Below are positions 5,191 to 10,952 of a DNA stretch of 10,952 bases, piece after piece. The DNA comes from Bacteroidales bacterium (GTDB lineage: Bacteria > Bacteroidota > Bacteroidia > Bacteroidales > WCHB1-69): the NCBI GenBank assembly GCA_017618435.1, contig JAFZUH010000319.1, positions 1 to 10,952 of the forward strand, read 5' to 3'. The notes under the pieces were generated by a model, which made no database searches, had not been told where the DNA came from, and saw only the letters and a list, made by a program, of their open reading frames with translations. Within the stretch, counting starts at the first letter, position 1, and every line of letters begins with the position of its first letter. The position numbers and the translations under genes are program-made.

Positions 5191-8100
5191 ATGTTTATGA
5201 AAAAGTTTTTATATTCTTTAATTGGAATTTTTATTTGCTCAATAGATTTATTGGTGGCACAACCTATTGATGTGAATATGGCTCAAAGGGTAGCGGAAAA
5301 TTTCTATAATGCACAAAATCAACATAAAAACAATGTTTCTTTATCGCTTTATTGTGCAAAAAACGCTGTAAATGTACAAAAATCAGGCGAAAAAGGCACT
5401 TATTATTATATTTTCAATGATGAAAGTAATGGTGGTTTTGTGTTGGTGTCGGGAGACAAAAGAGTGGAGCCAATTTTGGGCTATTCTACTGAAGGAAAGT
5501 TTGATACAACCAATATGCCAGACAATCTCCGCTATTGGCTCAAAGGCTATGAAGATGAGATAGATTATGCTATTGCCAATTTTAACGAAGCCCCGCAAGA
5601 AAGTGCCGAGAAATGGAATAATTATATCAATAATATACAACCGAAAAACAGAAAAGCAGTTGTTGTCGCTCCATTAATTCAAACCCAATGGGGGCAAGGT
5701 ACTCCGTATAACAATCTTTGTCCTTATGATTATAATGCAGGGCAACGTTCCGTAACAGGTTGTGTGGCTACGGCTATGGCTCAAATTATGAAATATTTTA
5801 GCTATCCTACGACAGGTAGAGGTTCTCATTATTATGTTCCTCAAACACACCCAGAATATGGAACATTGTCTGCTAATTTTGCGAATACAACATATCAATG
5901 GTCGTCAATGCCAAATACATTGACAAGTTATTCATCTTCTGCAGCAAAAACGGCAGTTTCTACTTTGATGTATCACTGTGGGGTTGCTGTAGATATGGAT
6001 TATGATGTTTCTGCTAATGGGGGTAGTGGAGCGGTTTACACATTACCAGATACATTGATTAAATTAGGATATATGGATGCCAATACTGCATTGTGGTTAC
6101 ATTTTGGATATCAGGCATATAGTTTTTCCCGTTCGGAGGCAACTTATGCTGATTGGATTGCTGCCTTAAAATTAGTATTAGACAAAGGTATTCCTATTTT
6201 ATATGGGGGAAGTGGTAGTAATGGTGGTCATGCTTTTGTTTGTGATGGTTATCAAGATAATAATCAATTTCATTTTAATTGGGGGTGGAGTGGAACAGAT
6301 GACGGTTATTTTTATATAACATCTTTAAATACTTCTAATGGCAGTTTTAATTCTGGACAAGATATTATTATTGCCTATCCGAATATAGGAGTGGATTTGA
6401 GATTTTATAGCAATATTACCATAACAGCGAACCCTATTTATAAAAATACGTCTTTTTCCGTTTCTGCGTCAATTGGCAACTATGGTAATACTGCATTTAG
6501 CGGAACCATAAGTTTTGATATATTGGATTCTGCAGGTAATTATAAGGGAGAAATTGGTTCAATGGCAAGAAATATAGGAATAAATAGTTATGGAAATGTA
6601 GCAATAACTTGTAGTAGTGGCGTGAATTATCCAGCAGGGACATACTATATGACAGCATATTATAAGGAAGATACATCTTCTTCATGGAAAGAAATAAATG
6701 GAGGTATTCAACCGAATTGGTTTCCCAAATATACACAATTTATAATCAAAGATTACCCTAAAGCCGATTTGCATTTGTTTAATACAATAAGTGTTTCATC
6801 GACCACCATTTATCCTGATAGTTCCATATCGGTTACCGCTAATATTGTCAATCAAGGAGATAAGGCTTTCACAGGCAAAATCGGTTTAGATTTGTATAAT
6901 AATTCCGGTGTATTTTTACAAACACTTGTCGAAGCAAATCACACTTTAGCTCCTTCCGCTTCTCAAACCATAAGTGTGAATCAATCTGCCTTATCATATC
7001 CCGTAGGTACTTATTATATAGTGGCGACCTATACCGAGCAAGATTCTGCAAAGAAAATCATTGGAAATATGTCGGACAGAAAATATTTTGATATAGTACC
7101 ATTGCCTATACCGAAGGCGATATTATCTCTTCAAAATACAATTATTCTCATGCCGACCACCATTTATCCGGATAGTTCTATATCGGTTACCGCTAATATT
7201 GTCAATCAGGGAGATAAGGCTTTCATAGGCAAAATCGGATTGGATTTGTATAATAATTCCGGTGTATTTTTGCAAACACTTGTCGAAGCAAATCACACTT
7301 TAGCTCCTTCCGCTTCTCAAACCATAAGGGTCAATCAATTTGCAATGTCATATCCCGTAGGTACTTATTATATAGTGGCGACCTATACCGAGCAAGATTC
7401 TGCAAAGAAAATCATTGGAAATATGTCGGACAGAAAATATTTTGATATTGTCAATTTAACAATGGTAAATATGGCTTTATATTCTGCTATCACTATCAGT
7501 CCTGAACGGGTTTATCAAAATACACCTCTTGCTGTTTCTGTTACCATTACCAATAATGGGAACAAAGATTTTGACGGGAAATTAGGTATAGACCTTTATA
7601 GTAATGATGGCGTTTATATGGAAACGCTTGTGGAAGAACAACAGTTTGTTGCTAAAAAACAAGGTTTTTCCTCATTGGCGACTATAAATGCCAATCATCA
7701 AGGTTTTGCTTATCCTGCAGGACGATATTATTTGGTGGCAACCTATACAGAAAAAAATTCTTCCAAAAAGGTGATAGGAACGACATCGGATAGAAAATAT
7801 TTCAATATAGAAACAAATGCGGTGAATATACAACTATTTAGCGATATAAATATCAATCCTAACGAAGTGTATAAAAATACGGCATTTGCTGTTTCCGCTT
7901 CTGTTATCAATAGCGGAAACAAGGATTTTATCGGCTATATAAGTTTTGATGTTTACAATGCTTCTGATGATACTTATGTCGGAGAGTTGGACAAGGTTGA
8001 AGAAACAGTTCCGCATGCTACATACAAAACAATCACAATCAATCGGAATGGTATCAATTATGCGGATGGAAGATATTATATTACATCTTCTTATATGGAA

Positions 8101-8433
8101 AAAGATTCATTGAAATGGAAGTCTATATTGTCTGACAAATACAATACCAAAGCCTATTTTGAAATAAAAGCAGGTGTGAATATTGAAGAACATCAGACAT
8201 GGCAGGCTGTATTGTATCCCAACCCATCAACAGACAAATTTATATTAAAGACAACCGAAATTTTGGACAATACAATTGCTGAAATATTTGATATGACAGG
8301 CAAATCTCTATACAAAACAACTATCAACAGTCAAGAAACCATTTTAGATTTAACCTCTTTTAGTCAAGGTGTTTATATCTTGAAGGTGACCAATAAAGAC
8401 AATTTGCATACGTATAAATTTATAAAACAATAG
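5191..8433 (+). CDS. Secreted C10 (streptopain-like) cysteine peptidase with Ig-like repeats and T9SS sorting domain
   Basis: This 1080-residue protein has a signal peptide at 1-23 (cut LVA|Q). ATG at 5197, giving an MKKFLYS start, is an equally good start. A Spi-type inhibitory propeptide spans about 24-158, with the GGFVLVSGDKRVEPILGYS motif. The C10 catalytic domain spans about 160-397. Its nucleophile is Cys191 (VTGCVATAMAQIMKY), the catalytic His is His347 (GGHAFVCDGY), the oxyanion Gln is probably Gln167 (QTQWGQG), and NWGWSG lies at 364-369. All key residues are present, so it should be active. Five Ig-like beta repeats follow at about 401-521, 525-636, 643-754, 759-873 and 878-992. 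A type IX secretion sorting domain at about 1004-1080 (YPNPSTDKF, IFDMTGKSLY, GVYILKV) implies export across the outer membrane and surface attachment or release. Targets are unknown; host or dietary protein, or bacterial surface proteins, are possible. Confidence 0.93.
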   Translation: MFMKKFLYSLIGIFICSIDLLVAQPIDVNMAQRVAENFYNAQNQHKNNVSLSLYCAKNAVNVQKSGEKGTYYYIFNDESNGGFVLVSGDKRVEPILGYSTEGKFDTTNMPDNLRYWLKGYEDEIDYAIANFNEAPQESAEKWNNYINNIQPKNRKAVVVAPLIQTQWGQGTPYNNLCPYDYNAGQRSVTGCVATAMAQIMKYFSYPTTGRGSHYYVPQTHPEYGTLSANFANTTYQWSSMPNTLTSYSSSAAKTAVSTLMYHCGVAVDMDYDVSANGGSGAVYTLPDTLIKLGYMDANTALWLHFGYQAYSFSRSEATYADWIAALKLVLDKGIPILYGGSGSNGGHAFVCDGYQDNNQFHFNWGWSGTDDGYFYITSLNTSNGSFNSGQDIIIAYPNIGVDLRFYSNITITANPIYKNTSFSVSASIGNYGNTAFSGTISFDILDSAGNYKGEIGSMARNIGINSYGNVAITCSSGVNYPAGTYYMTAYYKEDTSSSWKEINGGIQPNWFPKYTQFIIKDYPKADLHLFNTISVSSTTIYPDSSISVTANIVNQGDKAFTGKIGLDLYNNSGVFLQTLVEANHTLAPSASQTISVNQSALSYPVGTYYIVATYTEQDSAKKIIGNMSDRKYFDIVPLPIPKAILSLQNTIILMPTTIYPDSSISVTANIVNQGDKAFIGKIGLDLYNNSGVFLQTLVEANHTLAPSASQTIRVNQFAMSYPVGTYYIVATYTEQDSAKKIIGNMSDRKYFDIVNLTMVNMALYSAITISPERVYQNTPLAVSVTITNNGNKDFDGKLGIDLYSNDGVYMETLVEEQQFVAKKQGFSSLATINANHQGFAYPAGRYYLVATYTEKNSSKKVIGTTSDRKYFNIETNAVNIQLFSDININPNEVYKNTAFAVSASVINSGNKDFIGYISFDVYNASDDTYVGELDKVEETVPHATYKTITINRNGINYADGRYYITSSYMEKDSLKWKSILSDKYNTKAYFEIKAGVNIEEHQTWQAVLYPNPSTDKFILKTTEILDNTIAEIFDMTGKSLYKTTINSQETILDLTSFSQGVYILKVTNKDNLHTYKFIKQ
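6800..7094 (+). repeat. Intragenic direct repeat, copy 1 (Ig-like repeat 2 of the peptidase)
   Basis: These 295 bases align without gaps to 7154-7448, with a 354-bp offset (118 codons). I count about 13 mismatches by eye. The last 101 bases (6994-7094) are identical to their partner. The preceding linker (6741-6799) is clearly diverged from its counterpart. Confidence 0.95.
7154..7448 (+). repeat. Intragenic direct repeat, copy 2 (Ig-like repeat 3 of the peptidase)
   Basis: This is the partner of 6800-7094. It keeps the reading frame, so the repeat adds one whole Ig-like module. The neighbouring repeat 4 is related in protein sequence (SDRKYF near its end) but far more diverged in DNA, so the 2/3 pair is the youngest duplication or has been homogenised by recombination. 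Confidence 0.95.
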
Positions 8434-8437
8434 AGAT

Positions 8438-8929
8438 ATGAAAAAGTTTTTGTTTTTAGCCTTGTTTAGTGCAGGTGTTTTGGGGGCTTATGCTCAGGTG
8501 GTAGGCAATTTTGAGCGTACAGACGAAGGTTATGTGTATTTTGTTTTGGAAAACAATACCCATGAAACTTTCTATATGACGTGGACCGCGAAAAATCGGT
8601 TTAAATATGACACCAAAACTCAATCGATGACCATGCATCCGGGAGAAATTGTTTATTTCGGTCCCGAACAAATAAACTGGATATGGGAAAGCGGTGAAAC
8701 TTTCACAATGAGAAGACTGGTAGGGGAATCCCTTACGTGGACTTGTCCTTATACCGACAGCCGTGTAGTATCTCAATATAATCAGAATACGGTAGTTGTT
8801 CCTGTGCCAGTGTATCAGCTTGCACCAAGACCGACTTATCGTCCGGCTCCATCGCGTCCTCAACCTTATGCTCCGGCACCTCCTAAACCGCAACAACGTC
8901 CGCCTCATAGACGTGGGTTGTTTTTTTAA
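8438..8929 (+). CDS. Small secreted protein with Pro/Arg-rich C-terminal tail, unknown function
   Basis: This 163-residue protein has a clear signal peptide (MKKFLFLALFSAGVLGAYA, cut before Gln20). Residues about 21-112 look like a compact beta-rich domain with many aromatic residues (YVYFVLENNTHETFYMTWTAK, NWIWESGETF). Residues about 118-160 are low-complexity, rich in Pro, Arg, Tyr and Gln (APRPTYRP, APAPPKPQQRPPHRR), and highly basic. I do not recognise a family. The start is 4 bp after the peptidase stop, so the two are almost certainly co-transcribed and probably translationally coupled. A basic Pro-rich tail on an exported protein could bind peptidoglycan, polysaccharide or a partner protein, but nothing proves this. 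It does not resemble the stand-alone Spi-type inhibitors that accompany some Bacteroides C10 peptidases. Confidence 0.8.
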   Translation: MKKFLFLALFSAGVLGAYAQVVGNFERTDEGYVYFVLENNTHETFYMTWTAKNRFKYDTKTQSMTMHPGEIVYFGPEQINWIWESGETFTMRRLVGESLTWTCPYTDSRVVSQYNQNTVVVPVPVYQLAPRPTYRPAPSRPQPYAPAPPKPQQRPPHRRGLFF

Positions 8930-8959
8930 TGTAGTATAAATCAATAAAAAATAGATAGA

Positions 8960-9667
8960 ATGAAAAAGGTAGTTTTTACGCTTGTTTGTGTGTGTTTTGC
9001 AAGTATATTGACAGCACAAGATATTATCATTACCAAAGACGCTCAAAAAATAGAAGCAAAGATACTGGAAGTGTCTTCCACTGAAATCAAGTACAAGAAG
9101 CAGAATAATTTAGATGGACCAACTTTTGTAGTTTCCACTTCGGAATTAAATACTATCATTTATGCCAATGGCGAAGTGCAGTTGTTTGATATTCCAGTGA
9201 ATGTAACTTCAGAAACTATTGAATCAGAGCAAGAACAAACGGAAACTTATCCTGCTACTTGTGATGAAAAGACGATACCACAAAAAAATATAGTGGACAA
9301 TCAGAATGCCAATGCAAATACAATTGCATTTAAGGCAGTAGATTTTCATGGAGAAGCATTACCCCAAATCACTTATTCAAAAGTAGAAATACCGGGGACT
9401 AAACACAAGAGGAGACGTTATTGGGGAGAAGGAGTTATGTTCAAGAGAAAAGAATATGGTAATTTTTTAAAACTCTATTGCCCTGAGGCTTATGTTAAAT
9501 ATAAAGCCTATCGTTCTTTTACTGCAGCGACTTGGACATGTTTTGTTTTTGTCAGTATGGTTGGGGCAATTCCTTTTGCTGTTGTTGCAGATGATAAATT
9601 GGAACAATCTTTACAGATTTATAACAATTCTTGTGCTGGAAATTCCGCAATTAAATTAACGTATTAA
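8960..9667 (+). CDS. Exported protein of unknown function, paralogue of the next gene, with internal hydrophobic segment
   Basis: The 235 residues begin with a signal peptide cut at LTA|Q20. Residues 20-76 form a beta module (DIIITKDAQKIEAKILEVSS ... ANGEVQLF) nearly identical to residues 21-77 of the next gene product. An acidic, Gln/Asn-rich linker spans about 80-122. A second shared region at about 128-227 contains GEALPQITYSKVEIP, an aromatic/basic stretch, YCPEAY with Cys174 and YNNSCAG with Cys225. Between these Cys lies a hydrophobic run at about 190-210 (TWTCFVFVSMVGAIPFAVV) that the paralogue lacks and that could anchor the protein in a membrane. The protein stops shortly after NNSCAG, where the paralogue continues into a beta-barrel, so it looks like a barrel-less version. 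Such N-terminal modules are common in Bacteroidota exported proteins, but no function is known to me. It lies 30 bp downstream of the previous gene. Confidence 0.8.
   Translation: MKKVVFTLVCVCFASILTAQDIIITKDAQKIEAKILEVSSTEIKYKKQNNLDGPTFVVSTSELNTIIYANGEVQLFDIPVNVTSETIESEQEQTETYPATCDEKTIPQKNIVDNQNANANTIAFKAVDFHGEALPQITYSKVEIPGTKHKRRRYWGEGVMFKRKEYGNFLKLYCPEAYVKYKAYRSFTAATWTCFVFVSMVGAIPFAVVADDKLEQSLQIYNNSCAGNSAIKLTY
9017..9187 (+). repeat. Direct repeat shared by the two paralogues, copy 1
   Basis: These 171 bases align to 9740-9910 without gaps (offset 723 bp) with about 17 mismatches by eye, roughly 90% identity. They encode the N-terminal module right after the signal peptide. Most mismatches are silent; only about three residues differ. 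Confidence 0.92.
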
Positions 9668-9679
9668 AAGATATTAGCA

Positions 9680-10918
9680 ATGAAAAACTTATTTATTATA
9701 GGAACAATACTTTTCTTATTTTGGAGTAATCTTTCGGCTCAAGATATTATCATTACCAAAGATGCAAAGAAAATAGAAGCAAAGATTTTAGAAGTGTCTT
9801 CCACTGAAATCAAGTATAAGAAACAGAGCAATTTGGAGGGTCCGACTTTTGTGGTTTCCACTTCGGAATTAAATACTATCATTTATGCCAATGGCGAGGT
9901 GCAGTTGTTTACCAAACAGCAAAAGACACAACAAGTTCCACCTGCCTCCACAACAACAACTCCGACTCAGCCTGTTGTAACAAAACCTATTTCAGCAACA
10001 ACCAATCCAAAAGTGGAAACACAAGGAAATACCATTCCTGTTCAACAAGCACAAACTACAACATCAAAAGAAACAGATACCCATATTTACTATGCCACAC
10101 AATACAAAGGGCAATCTCTGCCTGTGTTTACTTACCAACAAGTAATGGTGCCTCATTATAAAACGCCAAGGTATAGATATGTTGCCGATAATATGGTATT
10201 TACGGAAGGAGAGTTTTTGAAATTCTGTAAAACCCATTGTTATGAGGATTATAAGTATAAAGATGATATTAGTACTGCATTAAGTGTTTATAATCGCACT
10301 TGTGCAGGAAAAGGCAATGTGGATGAGGAACAAAATACCTATACAAGCAATCCTCAACAAGTTGATAAAAATAATAGAAAAATCACAAATCCATTTGATA
10401 TACAATCTGATAATCAAAAACCATTTATCAAAAGAGCATTTTTTAATATGTATTTTGATGCAGGTATGATTGTTTCCGGAAATGGCGGATTAGGGGCCAC
10501 AACCAATTTTACATTTGGTAGTAGAATTAAAGATTATGTCTTTATCGGCGGCAGTATCGGATATGATTATTTTTTAGACGAAGCTTATTATTATAATTGG
10601 TTGACACATTGGACATCCCTTCATGCTGTTACGGAAATGTTAAATGTAAGGGTATTTATTCCGGTCAAACCTAAAATTTATCCATATATAGAAACATCAA
10701 TCGGAAGCAGTGTTGTTTGTAATATTTACAATTCAGCCCCAATGCTTTTGAGGTTGAAAGTTGGAACAGGGATAGATGCAACGCGTTTCTCTTTTGGTTT
10801 AGGATATGATTTTTTATGCGGTTCTTCATTTGTGAATAGATGGGGAGAGATTGTGGACTTGTATTCAATACATTCTTTCTATTTTAAATTTGGAGTAAGA
10901 ATAGGGCGAATGGAGTAA
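9680..10918 (+). CDS. Predicted outer-membrane beta-barrel protein with shared N-terminal module
   Basis: The 412 residues start with a signal peptide cut at LSA|Q21. The shared module (DIIITKDAKKIEAKILEVSS ... ANGEVQLF) spans 21-77. A Thr/Gln/Pro-rich linker follows at about 78-130. A second shared region at about 138-210 contains GQSLPVFTYQQVMVP, YKYK, Cys183/Cys187 and YNRTCAG with Cys208. A polar linker leads to about 250-412, where alternating hydrophobic and aromatic strands (FNMYFDAGMIV, YVFIGGSIGYDYF, RFSFGLGYDF, FYFKFGVRIG) suggest about eight beta strands, the size of an OmpA/OmpW-like or porin-family (OMP_b-brl) barrel. The last residue is not aromatic, unlike many barrels. It starts 12 bp after its paralogue, in the same operon. 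It probably anchors the shared module at the inner face of the outer membrane. Substrate and function are unknown. Confidence 0.85.
   Translation: MKNLFIIGTILFLFWSNLSAQDIIITKDAKKIEAKILEVSSTEIKYKKQSNLEGPTFVVSTSELNTIIYANGEVQLFTKQQKTQQVPPASTTTTPTQPVVTKPISATTNPKVETQGNTIPVQQAQTTTSKETDTHIYYATQYKGQSLPVFTYQQVMVPHYKTPRYRYVADNMVFTEGEFLKFCKTHCYEDYKYKDDISTALSVYNRTCAGKGNVDEEQNTYTSNPQQVDKNNRKITNPFDIQSDNQKPFIKRAFFNMYFDAGMIVSGNGGLGATTNFTFGSRIKDYVFIGGSIGYDYFLDEAYYYNWLTHWTSLHAVTEMLNVRVFIPVKPKIYPYIETSIGSSVVCNIYNSAPMLLRLKVGTGIDATRFSFGLGYDFLCGSSFVNRWGEIVDLYSIHSFYFKFGVRIGRME
9740..9910 (+). repeat. Direct repeat shared by the two paralogues, copy 2
   Basis: This is the partner of 9017-9187 and encodes residues 21-77 of the barrel protein. 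Similarity at the DNA level drops sharply just after GTTGTTT at 9904-9910, while protein similarity resumes in the later Cys-containing region. Confidence 0.92.
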
Positions 10919-10933
10919 TAGAACTATTTGTTT

Positions 10934-10952
10934 ATGAGAAAATATTTCCAAA
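10934..10952 (+). CDS. Possible start of a sixth operon gene (cut by right edge)
   Basis: ATG at 10934 opens a frame (M-R-K-Y-F-Q) that runs off the window, 15 bp after the barrel gene stop. The spacing and the basic N-terminus resemble a signal-peptide start like those of the upstream genes. Only six codons are visible, so this is weak. Confidence 0.3.

Noticed and set aside
8438..8929. Small secreted protein as a Spi-type inhibitor of the C10 peptidase
   Set aside because: It lacks the propeptide-like GGFVLVSGD motif seen in the peptidase prodomain, and its Pro/Arg-rich tail is unlike those inhibitors.

Overview
The window looks like a chromosomal segment of an anaerobic or fermentative member of the Bacteroidota, probably Bacteroidales. 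Four things support this. A C10 peptidase ends in a type IX secretion sorting domain. Every predicted signal peptidase I substrate has Gln at position +1. The OadG-like subunit is fused to a lamin-tail domain. Start codons are preceded by A-rich DNA rather than clear Shine-Dalgarno sites. The DNA is AT-rich and every convincing gene lies on the + strand.

Region 1 (1-3937) encodes a biotin-dependent, sodium-pumping decarboxylase: an OadG-like small membrane subunit cut by the left edge, a biotin carrier protein, the OadB/MmdB membrane pump and a carboxyltransferase of the MmdA/PccB type. No biotin carboxylase is present. The set is therefore best read as (S)-methylmalonyl-CoA decarboxylase, which makes propionyl-CoA and CO2 and exports Na+ in the succinate-to-propionate pathway.

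Region 2 (3938-4395) is non-coding. It holds a short AT tandem repeat and a nested set of long-range inverted repeats at 4047-4164, with T-tracts at 4142-4147 and 4183-4190. At 4339-4354 it has a near-consensus sigma-54 (-24/-12) promoter. The inverted repeats may be an elaborate terminator of the decarboxylase operon or a separate structured RNA. The promoter faces region 3.

Region 3 (4396 to the right edge) is a tightly spaced run of five complete genes, plus the possible start of a sixth. All encode exported or envelope proteins: a PKD-domain lipoprotein, a 1080-residue C10 (streptopain-like) cysteine peptidase with five Ig-like repeats and a T9SS sorting domain, a small secreted protein with a Pro/Arg-rich tail, and two paralogues sharing an N-terminal module. 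The second paralogue carries a predicted outer-membrane beta-barrel. Gaps of 4-30 bp suggest one transcript, possibly started by the sigma-54 promoter. The combined role of region 3 is not known to me; a surface or secretion module built around the peptidase is an inference.
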